Source: Nitrososphaerota archaeon (lineage in GTDB: Archaea; Thermoproteota; Nitrososphaeria; Nitrososphaerales; Gagatemarchaeaceae). From it: 64,000 nucleotides of DNA. Shown here in pieces: positions 8,880 through 16,587 of this stretch; position 1 is the stretch's first letter, and every line of letters starts with the position of its first letter. The DNA lies in NCBI GenBank assembly GCA_027887045.1, contig JAPCJH010000002.1, forward strand, positions 260,723 through 324,722, in the 5' to 3' direction. Below the pieces are notes generated by a model. It had not been told where the DNA came from, made no database searches, and was given only the letters and a program-made list of their open reading frames with translations. Position numbers and translations under genes: made by a program.

Positions 8880-8933
8880 AGCCACGGAAGCTCCCATCTT
8901 GCTTTCCGAGCTGAGATTCGGAGATAGCTCCCA

Positions 8934-9692
8934 TTGGTAAATTACAAGTGGACCGTGAGACTTGCCTCAGTCGCGGCCGTCTTGATATCGTGGCAGCTGG
9001 TGGGGCAGTCGGTCGACCCCGTTCTTCTTTCTTCGCCAACGATGGTGCTCGGCGCGTTCGTCAGCCTGAGCGAGTCAACTCCTTTCCTTTCCGACCTCCT
9101 CAGCACAATAGGCGACTTTCTGCTGGGGTTCGCAATCGCCGCAGTCGTCGGCATACTGATAGGAATGGCCATGGCCAGATGGAAGACCGTCGAAACCGCG
9201 CTTGACCCCTACGTCAGCGCCCTTTACAGCACTCCGTACGTCGCCCTCGCGCCTCTTTTCGTCATCTGGCTCGGGTTAGGGTTCTACTCCCAGCTTGCCG
9301 TCGTAATTCTCTCGGCGGTGTTCGTGATTCTGCTGAACGTATTCGCTGGGGTCAAGAACCTGAACAAGACATTTGTCGAAACGGGGAGGGCTTTCGGGTT
9401 CAAAGGCTTCGGCCTTTACAGAAGGGTCGTGCTTCCCGGGGCGCTGCCGTACATAATCACCGGGCTTCGTCTGGGCATCGGGAGAGGTTTCGTGGGGATA
9501 ATCGTCGCGGAACTCCTGGTCAGGCTGGACAGGCTCGGGTTCCTGATGGTATATTATGCGGAGCTGCTCCAGGTGTCACCAGGACTAGCCATCGCGGTGA
9601 CGCTTGGAATAATCGGTCTGCTGATGACCGAGGTCCTCAAAAGGGTAGAAACGCGGATTTCTTCATGGCGAATTACTGCCACGGGTGGATAG
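8934..9692 (+). CDS. ABC transporter permease, SsuC/TauC type (first)
   Basis: A 252-residue BPD_transp_1-type permease starting at TTG 8934, with about six transmembrane segments. The EAA loop that contacts the ATPase is visible as [21 protein letters not shown]. The sequences [20 protein letters not shown] and IWLGLG are typical of the nitrate/sulfonate/taurine permease family. It is followed immediately by the ATPase gene and then by a paralogous permease, so the membrane channel is probably a heterodimer of the two. Confidence 0.9.
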   Translation: MVNYKWTVRLASVAAVLISWQLVGQSVDPVLLSSPTMVLGAFVSLSESTPFLSDLLSTIGDFLLGFAIAAVVGILIGMAMARWKTVETALDPYVSALYSTPYVALAPLFVIWLGLGFYSQLAVVILSAVFVILLNVFAGVKNLNKTFVETGRAFGFKGFGLYRRVVLPGALPYIITGLRLGIGRGFVGIIVAELLVRLDRLGFLMVYYAELLQVSPGLAIAVTLGIIGLLMTEVLKRVETRISSWRITATGG

Positions 9693-10506
9693 CGTGACCT
9701 CGAAAGTAGTGGTCGAGCACGTCAAGAAGAGCTATTCCAGCGCGGACGGCAAGAGGAACGTCGAGGTGCTCGGAGACATCTCGTTCACCGTCGATGACGG
9801 GGAAATCGTGTCGGTCATCGGTCCTACGGGCTGCGGCAAATCCACGCTCCTGCGGATAATCGCGGGGATTCTTCCTCCGGATTCCGGTCGGGTCGCCGTA
9901 GGGGGAAAGGAGGTGGTGTCGAGCGCAAATCCCGCGAGTGCGATCGTGTTCCAGAGTTTCAACCTCTTCCCCTGGAGAAACGTGATCAAGAACATCGAGT
10001 TCGGTCTTGAGGCAAAGGAAACGACAGCCGAAGAGAGGGGGAGCATAGCACAGAAGTACGTCGAACTTGTCGGTTTGAAGGGTTTCGAGAAATATCACCC
10101 TCACGAGCTCTCGGGAGGCATGCAGCAGCGCGTCGGACTGGCGAGGGCTCTCGCAATCGACCCCGAAGTGATTCTTCTCGACGAGCCGTTCAGCTCGGTC
10201 GACCTGCTCACCCGGGAGTCACTCCAGCAGGAGGTCCTGAAGATCCTGCTAGAAACGAGGAAGACGGCCATCTTCGTCACGCACAACATCGACGAGGCTC
10301 TCGTCCTCTCAAACCGGATCATCAGTATAGGGGACCGCCCCGGGAGGGTCAAGGGGATCTTCCCCGTCGAGCTCCCGTACCCTCGGACCGATGAAGTGCT
10401 CTTGTCTGAAAAAGCTCTATCGTTGAAGCTTACCTTGAAGCGCGACCTGATTAAGTCCCCAGAAGTCCCCGAGGGATCCGGAAAGGAGCGTTTCGAAACC
10501 CGGTGA
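9685..10506 (+). CDS. ABC transporter ATPase, SsuB/TauB type
   Basis: A 273-residue ATPase with Walker [11 protein letters not shown]-loop FQSFNLFPW, signature [15 protein letters not shown], Walker B VILLDEPF and switch VTHNIDEAL. It closely fits the SsuB/TauB class. The GTG at 9685 overlaps the permease stop by 8 bp; a second GTG at 9694, just past that stop, is an equally good start. It supplies ATP hydrolysis for the two flanking permeases. Confidence 0.9.
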   Translation: MDSVTSKVVVEHVKKSYSSADGKRNVEVLGDISFTVDDGEIVSVIGPTGCGKSTLLRIIAGILPPDSGRVAVGGKEVVSSANPASAIVFQSFNLFPWRNVIKNIEFGLEAKETTAEERGSIAQKYVELVGLKGFEKYHPHELSGGMQQRVGLARALAIDPEVILLDEPFSSVDLLTRESLQQEVLKILLETRKTAIFVTHNIDEALVLSNRIISIGDRPGRVKGIFPVELPYPRTDEVLLSEKALSLKLTLKRDLIKSPEVPEGSGKERFETR

Positions 10507-10513
10507 GCAGCCC

Positions 10514-11284
10514 GTGCTGAGGTTCCTCAAAAACAAATGGGCGATTCGTGGATACACCCTTGGAGCAATCCTCGTTTTCTGGCAGATTCTTGGTCAGTCG
10601 GTCAATCCCATAATCTTCTCCCCTCCGACGCGGGTGTGGGGGACTTTCCTGGGACTAGTGAGCGACGGCACGCTCACTGCCGACACAGTCGTCACCATCG
10701 AAACGGCGTTCTTGGGTTTTCTCGCATCCGCGGGGGTGGGCATCCCTCTCGGCCTCGTCATGGGTCGCGTTAGGCTGGCGGAATACGCGCTCGACCCCTA
10801 CGTAAATTTCATCTACGCGACCCCCCTGGTGGCGATAATTCCCCTGGCGCTAATCTGGTTCGGGCCGAGCGTCTTCGCGACGTACTTCATTGTGGGGTTG
10901 CACACGACTCCCCCGATTCTGATTAACACGATGTCCGGGGTGAAGAACACGGACAGGAGCCTGCTGGAAACGGGAAGAGCGTTCGGATTTCGCGGGCGAA
11001 AGCTCTGGCAGAAGGTCGCGCTCCCCGCCGCCGTTCCGTACATAACCGCCGGTTTGCGCATCGGCATAGGGGCGGCCCTTATCGGGACCATGGTCGCGGA
11101 GATCTTTCTCTACAACGCAGGGCTTGGTTTCCTCCTCGTGGACAGGACTGCCGCGTTCGACAGCGCGGGCGTGGTTTCCGGGGTGTTGGTGATCATGGTC
11201 CTGGGGATCACTTTGGCTGAATCGACGAAGTGGCTCGACCGGAACTTCCTGGCATGGGCCAGAGGAGCTTCCGGGGTCTCCTAG
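10514..11284 (+). CDS. ABC transporter permease, SsuC/TauC type (second)
   Basis: A 256-residue permease paralogous to the one at 8934, starting at GTG 10514 only 7 bp after the ATPase. It keeps the EAA loop ([20 protein letters not shown]) and the LDPYVNFIYATPLVAIIPLAL segment. Having two different permeases in one NitT/TauT operon implies a heterodimeric channel. It is the last gene of the operon. Confidence 0.9.
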   Translation: MLRFLKNKWAIRGYTLGAILVFWQILGQSVNPIIFSPPTRVWGTFLGLVSDGTLTADTVVTIETAFLGFLASAGVGIPLGLVMGRVRLAEYALDPYVNFIYATPLVAIIPLALIWFGPSVFATYFIVGLHTTPPILINTMSGVKNTDRSLLETGRAFGFRGRKLWQKVALPAAVPYITAGLRIGIGAALIGTMVAEIFLYNAGLGFLLVDRTAAFDSAGVVSGVLVIMVLGITLAESTKWLDRNFLAWARGASGVS

Positions 11285-11468
11285 TTCGTTGATCTTATGA
11301 AAATGGGCCGCGGGTTGCGGGAGGCTCTTACACGCCACTATGAGCAGCACGGCTCTGCTCGGGCTCCATCTATGCCTTCCAACGGCCGACTCGGCGTGAA
11401 TCGACGACCTAGGAGAATTGGTGTTCTTTTGTTGGAATTATAGCATCGCCTATAGGTGTGGTTACTTG

Positions 11469-11627
11469 TCAATTCCGCTTTCCAACACCATTACAGTCTT
11501 TACATGTCAACCTCAACTGTTTCACTTCTTCGATTGGCTCTACGGCACCAGGAATGGACCGTGGAGATACTGTCACTGTCGCATCGAAGTATCCTCTGCC
11601 ACCACAAGAGCCACAAACTATGCTCAT
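11469..11627 (-). CDS. Mini-protein with DnaJ-type zinc motifs
   Basis: A 52-residue frame from ATG 11627 to TGA 11469. It carries two CxxCxGxG motifs, CGSCGGRGYF near the N-terminus and CKDCNGVG near the C-terminus, the pattern of one DnaJ zinc module, separated by about 33 residues. There is no J domain or substrate-binding domain. A TATA-like GTATACAA lies about 22 bp before the ATG on the same strand. It stands alone in an otherwise empty 469 bp gap. It could be a free zinc-ribbon protein; function unknown. Confidence 0.6.
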   Translation of the reverse strand: MSIVCGSCGGRGYFDATVTVSPRSIPGAVEPIEEVKQLRLTCKDCNGVGKRN

Positions 11628-11753
11628 CTTCTTTCAGCCAGAACCTTGTATACGCCCCAGAGCCGTCTGAAATCCCGATAGGAGCAGGGCGGCAAGGAAC
11701 AGCGTTCTTTGTCTTGTTTGATGACCCGCCTCAACTTCGGGGCTCCCCATAGT

Positions 11754-12227
11754 TCACATCACGTACAAGAATATCGAATGAGGCTTCTCCCAGCCCGCAG
11801 GCATGACCTCTATTTCACGCGCGGTCGTCCAATCTGGAATCTGATAATCAAAATTTACGATTCTGACGCCAGGTCTCAGTTCTTTCATGAACTTCGGCGC
11901 CAGTAAGTTAAGAGTGTAGCTCGAAAGATACATGGCAAGAACGTCGGCCTTCCGCAAGCTTACCTTCTTGAAGTTGCGACACGATATCGTAATCTGATGA
12001 GAAAGCCCCATCATCCTCACCTTTCTGCGGCACTCTCTCACGAGGCGCCTCCGAATCTCCACCCCCACCACTCTGGCGTGAAAGTCTTTGGCCGCTGTAA
12101 TCACCATTCTACCGTCGCCCGAGCCGAGGTCGAACACCATCTCGTTTGGCATTACAGAAGCCAAGGTGAGCATTTTCGGTATGATGTCTTCGGGAGTCGA
12201 GATGTATGGTTCGGTGTAATTCATCAT
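11754..12227 (-). CDS. Class I SAM-dependent methyltransferase, small
   Basis: A 157-residue Rossmann-fold methyltransferase: motif I VFDLGSGDGRMV, the acidic end of strand 2 in VVGVEIRRRL, and DVLAMYLSSYTLNLLAP as the motif IV region. The N-terminus PYISTPEDIIPKMLTLA resembles small archaeal/bacterial proteins distantly related to Dot1 and PrmA-like lysine methyltransferases. Two adjacent ATGs (12227, 12224) are possible starts; GCTTATCTAAGG at 12245-12256 on the minus strand could be the TATA box. Substrate unknown. Confidence 0.8.
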   Translation of the reverse strand: MMNYTEPYISTPEDIIPKMLTLASVMPNEMVFDLGSGDGRMVITAAKDFHARVVGVEIRRRLVRECRRKVRMMGLSHQITISCRNFKKVSLRKADVLAMYLSSYTLNLLAPKFMKELRPGVRIVNFDYQIPDWTTAREIEVMPAGWEKPHSIFLYVM

Positions 12228-12423
12228 ACGGAACAGTTTCTCGCCTTAGATAAGCATCAAGAGTGGCCTGGTTTCCGCCGAGTATTATCGCGGCAACCCC
12301 AGTCCCAACTATTGGTTTGGCAGGATACAGTAACGTGTGGTGCGGAGGATGGGGTTCGCTCCGTAATTTACCGCTAAATCTTATGATGGAGCCATTTGAT
12401 TAAGACCGACCCTGCAACGCCCC

Positions 12424-12603
12424 TTACTTCGAACTCAGCCTTTTCTTTATTCTGTCCTCCCATTCCTTATGGCCAACGATTCGGTTCTCTTCGAGAACAT
12501 CTACCAACGATGACAGCATGATCTCGAGCATTTCGAGCTCTTCCCTCAACTGGTCAGTCGCTCTGTTTTGTTTCTTTCCTTCCTTTTTAACGCTCAGATT
12601 CAT
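12424..12603 (-). CDS. 59-residue helical protein downstream of cdc48
   Basis: Frame from ATG 12603 to TAA 12424. The sequence is charged and predicted helical: a Lys-rich start (SVKKEGKKQNR), then DQLREELEMLEIMLSSLVD, then LEENRIVGHKEWEDRIKKRL. Its start lies inside the last codons of the preceding 57-residue gene (17 bp overlap), and both follow cdc48, so the three probably form one transcription unit. The alternating Leu/Ile heptads suggest a short coiled-coil or an adaptor that packs on a larger protein. No family recognised. Confidence 0.65.
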   Translation of the reverse strand: MNLSVKKEGKKQNRATDQLREELEMLEIMLSSLVDVLEENRIVGHKEWEDRIKKRLSSK

Positions 12604-12760
12604 CCCCCCTTAGGTACCCTTTCTCGCCTAGGGGTGCAATGACGATTGCCCGGACCGTGTATGACCTTCCCTCGCCTAACTGTCCTTTCAGTTTGTCGAT
12701 TCTTCCCATAATTTTCTCCGCTTTTTTTCTACCTTTACCGCTAAGAACCAACTCTACCAC
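12587..12760 (-). CDS. 57-residue basic protein downstream of cdc48
   Basis: Frame from GTG 12760 to TAA 12587, beginning 15 bp after the cdc48 stop and overlapping the next small gene. It has a basic N-terminal half (LSGKGRKKAEKIMGRIDKL) followed by a strand-like segment (SYTVRAIVIAPLGEKGYLRG). The overlap at both ends and lack of spacing argue that it is translated with its neighbours. Function unknown; the position suggests a cofactor of the Cdc48 ATPase, which is inference. Confidence 0.6.
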   Translation of the reverse strand: MVELVLSGKGRKKAEKIMGRIDKLKGQLGEGRSYTVRAIVIAPLGEKGYLRGDESER

Positions 12761-12775
12761 ATCCCTATTACGGCC

Positions 12776-14965
12776 TTACCTGTAGAAAGGCACCGCGACC
12801 CGCTCCATCGGGTTATTCTCCTTGGAGGACCTAACTTTCTTCGCCGCCTCCTGGAAATGCTCATCGGTCACGATCGCTTCATCCAGGTGCTTCTTCGCGT
12901 CCTCGGGCCTCGGATACTTGGCGATGTAGGCTTGAAGAACTATGGAAACTGCCGTGTTCACAAGTGCGGCCAAGTCTGCTCCATTGAATCCCTCGGTCAT
13001 CTCAACGAGACGTCCGACCTCTACCTCCTTTGAGATTGGCTTCCCTTTCATGTGTATCTGGAGGGTCTCTTCCCTCGCGTCCTTATCGGGGAGAGGCGTG
13101 CTGATTATCTTATCGAAACGCCCTGCTCTCAAGAGAGATGTGTCGATCATGTCGATCCTATTGGTCGCAGCTAGCACGACGACCCCCTGGAGCGCCTGTA
13201 TTCCGTCGAGCTCTGTCAGAAGCTGACTGACGACTCGCTCCGTTACCATGCTGCTTCCTCCCATGCCTCTCGTCGGCGCGATCGAATCGATCTCGTCGAA
13301 GAAGATTATGCATGGGGCGGCTTGTCTTGCCCGTCTAAAGACCTCTCGCACTCCCCTTTCCGATTCACCCACCCACTTACTGAGCAACTCTGGGCCCCTA
13401 ACGCTGATGAAGTTCGCTTCGCTCTCCGTAGCAACCGCCTTGGCTAGCAGTGTCTTCCCCGTACCGGAGGGACCGTAAAGCAGGATGCCCTTCGGCATAG
13501 AGTAACCTATCGTCTTGTAAAGGTCCGGGTACTTCAGCGGCCATTCGACCGCCTCCCGAAGCTCTCTCTTTACGCCATCAAGGCCGCCAATCTCAGACCA
13601 CTTCACATCTGGTGTTTCAAGATACACTTCTCTCATTGCTGACGGCGTGATATCTTTCAGCGCCTTCTGGAAGTCGTCCCCCGTAACAATCAGTTTGTCG
13701 AGTATCTCTGGGCTCAGTCTCTCTTCCTCGAGCTTCAGTTCTGGTAGAATCCTTCTGAGAGTCTTCATGGCAGCCTCTTTGCAAAGATACTCGAGGTCAG
13801 CCCCGACGAACCCGTGCGATACCGAGGCGAGCTTCTCAAGGTCAACGTCCTCCTGTAGTGGCATGTGACGAGTGTGGATCTGCAATATCTCGTATCTTCC
13901 CTTCTTGTCCGGGACCTTGATCTCGATCTCTATGTCAAACCTGCCTGGTCTTCGGAGAGCGGGGTCTAGCGCGTTGTGTCGGTTGGTAGCTGCTATCACT
14001 ATGACTTTGCCCCTTGCTTCGAGACCATCCATCAAGGAGAGCAACTGGCTGACAACTCTCCTCTCTACTTCTCCGGTTACCTCCTCGCGCTTTGGAGCTA
14101 TCGAGTCAATTTCGTCGATGAATATTATTGTTGGAGCCTTCTCCTTGGCTTCCTTGAATATCTCTCTCAGCCTCGCCTCTGATTCACCATAGTACTTGCT
14201 CATGATCTCCGGACCGCTTATCGGAATGAAGTGAGCGTTGGTCTCATTGACTACAGCCTTCGCCAGGAGGGTCTTGCCGGTTCCCGGAGGACCGTACAGG
14301 AGAACCCCTTTCGGTGCTTCAACACCCAACTTCTCGAAAATCTCCGGATGTCTCAGGGGGAGCTCGATCATCTCCCTTACCTTCCGGACTTCGTCCTTTA
14401 TGCCGCCGATATCTTCGTAGGTTACCTGTGGTACACCCCTTAGAGCCGCGCCCTTGTCGGAAATGACGAAGACCGTTCTCTGAACTATAAGCGCTGCTTC
14501 TGCGACCGGACTTACTCCAACGACCTGGAAGTTGAGCCTTCCACCGAAGTAGGGTACCACCACGTTGTCGCCCTTCGTTACCGGGATGCCTTCGAGGGCA
14601 TCAGCCAAATATCTCTCGTCGATAGGCGGCACCCCTTCGGATGGAGCGACCACAACCTTTTCTGCTGGTGGGGCCTTGACTTTCTTTATGATAACCACGT
14701 CACCGATGGCGACACCACCGTTGTTCCTGATGAGACCGTCGATCCTCATTATTCCTCTGCCCTCGTCTGAGGGGTAGAGAGGGAGGCACTTCGCCACTGT
14801 CCGTCTCTTTCCCTTAATCTCGATTACGTCTCCCGTCGACGCGCTAAATGCGTCCATCGCGTCATAGTCTATCCTTGCCACGCCCCGACCCACATCTCGA
14901 GTGTATGCCTCGAGAACCTTGAGCTGGACCTGATGCTGGCTTACGCCTTTATCACTGTTGGACAA
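12776..14965 (-). CDS. cdc48: Cdc48/VAT-type AAA+ ATPase
   Basis: A 729-residue Cdc48-family unfoldase. It has the N-terminal double-psi barrel/CDC48_2 domain (about 1-185), then two AAA modules. D1 has Walker A GPPGTGKT, Walker [13 protein letters not shown] and the SRH Arg residues; D2 has Walker A GPSGTGKT, with Ser where Pro is usual, and [12 protein letters not shown]. The protein ends in VPFYR, so its last three residues (FYR) fit the HbYX motif that docks ATPases onto the 20S proteasome. The start is taken as TTG 14965 because a strong Shine-Dalgarno AGGAGGAT lies 5 bp before it; an upstream in-frame ATG (15022) has no such support. Acts in ATP-driven protein unfolding. Confidence 0.95.
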   Translation of the reverse strand: MSNSDKGVSQHQVQLKVLEAYTRDVGRGVARIDYDAMDAFSASTGDVIEIKGKRRTVAKCLPLYPSDEGRGIMRIDGLIRNNGGVAIGDVVIIKKVKAPPAEKVVVAPSEGVPPIDERYLADALEGIPVTKGDNVVVPYFGGRLNFQVVGVSPVAEAALIVQRTVFVISDKGAALRGVPQVTYEDIGGIKDEVRKVREMIELPLRHPEIFEKLGVEAPKGVLLYGPPGTGKTLLAKAVVNETNAHFIPISGPEIMSKYYGESEARLREIFKEAKEKAPTIIFIDEIDSIAPKREEVTGEVERRVVSQLLSLMDGLEARGKVIVIAATNRHNALDPALRRPGRFDIEIEIKVPDKKGRYEILQIHTRHMPLQEDVDLEKLASVSHGFVGADLEYLCKEAAMKTLRRILPELKLEEERLSPEILDKLIVTGDDFQKALKDITPSAMREVYLETPDVKWSEIGGLDGVKRELREAVEWPLKYPDLYKTIGYSMPKGILLYGPSGTGKTLLAKAVATESEANFISVRGPELLSKWVGESERGVREVFRRARQAAPCIIFFDEIDSIAPTRGMGGSSMVTERVVSQLLTELDGIQALQGVVVLAATNRIDMIDTSLLRAGRFDKIISTPLPDKDAREETLQIHMKGKPISKEVEVGRLVEMTEGFNGADLAALVNTAVSIVLQAYIAKYPRPEDAKKHLDEAIVTDEHFQEAAKKVRSSKENNPMERVAVPFYR

Positions 14966-14970
14966 TCCTA

Positions 14971-14978
14971 ATCCTCCT
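14971..14978 (-). promoter_or_regulatory. Shine-Dalgarno site fixing the cdc48 start
   Basis: Minus-strand AGGAGGAT sits 5 bp upstream of TTG 14965. It is one of few clear Shine-Dalgarno sites in a window where most first genes look leaderless, and it decides for the TTG over the ATG at 15022. Confidence 0.7.
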
Positions 14979-15028
14979 GTACCGCCAATGAGTCTTCTCC
15001 GACAGATAGGTGTTGCTATCATGCGCTT

Positions 15029-15382
15029 ACGAATACGGACGGCATTGAGAGAGTGATAGAGGTCATTACAGTTAAGATACGCAAGCTGGAAAGGGTTAGG
15101 AGTACGCTTACAATGCTAAGCGTGATTTGGAAGCCGCGGAGCTGAAGAAACAACCACACGGCCCTGCTAAAGCGCGCAATATTCTCTTCGGGCGATATCC
15201 TGGGAGCCAGAAACTGGAACTGGATTAGAAAGTGGTATTACGGACTAGTCAGAAAGCAATTGGCTGCAGGGATGACGTGCTATTGTGGTTTTGCGTGTGA
15301 GGGCGTAGATGAGCTGAAGGCGCACATAGTCAGGGTTCACGGAGCCCGAAATGGTGACTGGAGAGCGTGGGTATCTGGGTAG
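15029..15382 (+). pseudogene. Remnant of a small gene with a C2H2-like finger
   Basis: Three successive plus-strand frames each look protein-like but are broken by frame changes. The first (to TGA 15143) reads GIERVIEVITVKIRKLERVR. The second (to TAG 15226) reads NAKRDLEAAELKKQ then ARNILFGRYPGSQ. The third (to TAG 15382) reads WIRKWYYGLVRKQL then CYCGFACEGVDELKAHIVRVHG, a C2H2-like zinc finger. The last part alone has an ATG at 15272 giving 36 residues. Either one gene decayed by two frameshifts, or the finger is a free mini-gene. It is transcribed away from cdc48. Confidence 0.35.
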
Positions 15383-15419
15383 ACTGAGATAATGACTACC
15401 GCTCATCGTCCAGTAGGTT

Positions 15420-15599
15420 TCACTTCTTGGCGAGAATGTGGATCGAGGAGAAGTCCCTTGCTTCACGCTCCTTGTTGACTCGCACGAGCTTTGCAAACAA
15501 CTTCTGAACACTTTTCTGCCACGCCCACTTCGGCTCAGGCTGCTCGGGAAATGCAGTTAAGGCTGCCAAGTTCTCCTCAAGAGCGTGAAAAATTACCAT
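15420..15599 (-). CDS. Possible 59-residue protein
   Basis: Frame from ATG 15599 to stop at 15420. The sequence has protein-like character: FHALEENLAALTAFPEQPEP followed by KWAWQKSVQKLFAKLVRV and a Lys-rich end. It overlaps the 5' end of the divergent methyltransferase gene by 15 bp. No family recognised and no clear promoter, so this is tentative. Confidence 0.35.
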   Translation of the reverse strand: MVIFHALEENLAALTAFPEQPEPKWAWQKSVQKLFAKLVRVNKEREARDFSSIHILAKK

Positions 15600-16283
15600 A
15601 GTTTTGATGATATCAATCTTGAAGATGAGTACTGGCATCAAGGTGATCCCATTCGATTTACGAATCCAGAAATTAGAAGGATGCTAACTCTAGCAAAAGC
15701 GGGTAAAGATGATGTATTCTGTGACTTTGGTTCCGGCTTCGCGCAAAACGTAATCCTGGCATTGAATGAGTTTGGAGTCAAAAAGGCCATCGGTATCGAA
15801 TCCGACGATACTCGGCTTTGGAGGTCGCGGATGAGATTAGAGGAGCTAGGACTGCATAAGAAAGGGCGGATCATCTTTGGACCTTTCGAGGACTTGGAGG
15901 ACGCCGTTCTGAGCAAAGTAACGATACTCTTCTACGGGCTTTCTGGATGGGACGAGCTTGTTTCGAGACTTCAGAGGGTTTGGAAGGATACCAAGACTCA
16001 TCGTAGATTGATTTGGAACGATTGGCATCCTATTCCAGAAGCTTTCCCTGACGAGGTAGATTATCCGTTCTTCCTGACCTATTTCCCTCAGACCAGGAAA
16101 AAATATCCGGAGAGAGATTGGCTCATGAGAGTAGTCTTGCAACCTGAAACCATGATCAAAGATAGCACCAAGCGGACTCAAAAAGAGCTTTGGGAGGAAT
16201 TTAGTCATAATATGGATGTCCTTCAATTTCGCGATGATCTCATGGAATATAGAAGAAGGCTCAGAAAAGTAGCTCATCCTTGA
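15585..16283 (+). CDS. SAM-dependent methyltransferase-like protein
   Basis: A 232-residue protein beginning at GTG 15585, about 29 bp after a TATA-like CAGTTAAGG. Motif I is FCDFGSGFAQNV and the strand 2 acidic residue is in AIGIESDD, so it is a class I methyltransferase-like fold. The region after the core is unusually rich in aromatic and charged residues (WNDWHPIPEAFPDEVDYPFF). The coding sequence is noticeably richer in A/T than its neighbours, a possible sign of transfer. Substrate unknown. Confidence 0.75.
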   Translation: MKNYHSFDDINLEDEYWHQGDPIRFTNPEIRRMLTLAKAGKDDVFCDFGSGFAQNVILALNEFGVKKAIGIESDDTRLWRSRMRLEELGLHKKGRIIFGPFEDLEDAVLSKVTILFYGLSGWDELVSRLQRVWKDTKTHRRLIWNDWHPIPEAFPDEVDYPFFLTYFPQTRKKYPERDWLMRVVLQPETMIKDSTKRTQKELWEEFSHNMDVLQFRDDLMEYRRRLRKVAHP

Positions 16284-16373
16284 ATTATTCTAAGAGAGCC
16301 ACTATCGACATCCAACCCGTGATGTCTTTGGTTCTGCCTCGACGATAGACGAATCGGCAGGTGGATGCTCAAT

Positions 16374-16518
16374 TTACAGTCCGGTCTTCAATAGGGCGTC
16401 TGCTTGTTCCGCAGAGAACCCCATCTCTGCCAGCCCGTCTCTCAATTCCTTGACTGTTTCTCCCTCTACCTCTAACTCACCGAAGTTAGTCCGGATTACG
16501 ACTCTGAACTTGGCCAAG
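16374..16518 (-). pseudogene. Small gene with one-base frameshift
   Basis: Minus-strand reading gives a convincing C-terminal part: VIRTNFGELEVEGETVKEL, then LRDGLAEMGFSAEQADALL, ending at TAA 16374. In this frame no start codon occurs upstream before a stop. One base further on, a TTG at 16518 begins MAKFR, and joining the two frames near 16500 would give a natural protein of about 47 residues (MAKFRV, then VIRTNF). A single-base insertion or a sequence error in the GG at 16500-16501 explains this. It is adjacent to the SagB-type gene. Confidence 0.45.
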
Positions 16519-16587
16519 GGTTTGCATCGGGTCTTGGGTCAGTTTCTCACTTGTGGCACAATAAACCATGTACTAGGCACGAGACGA

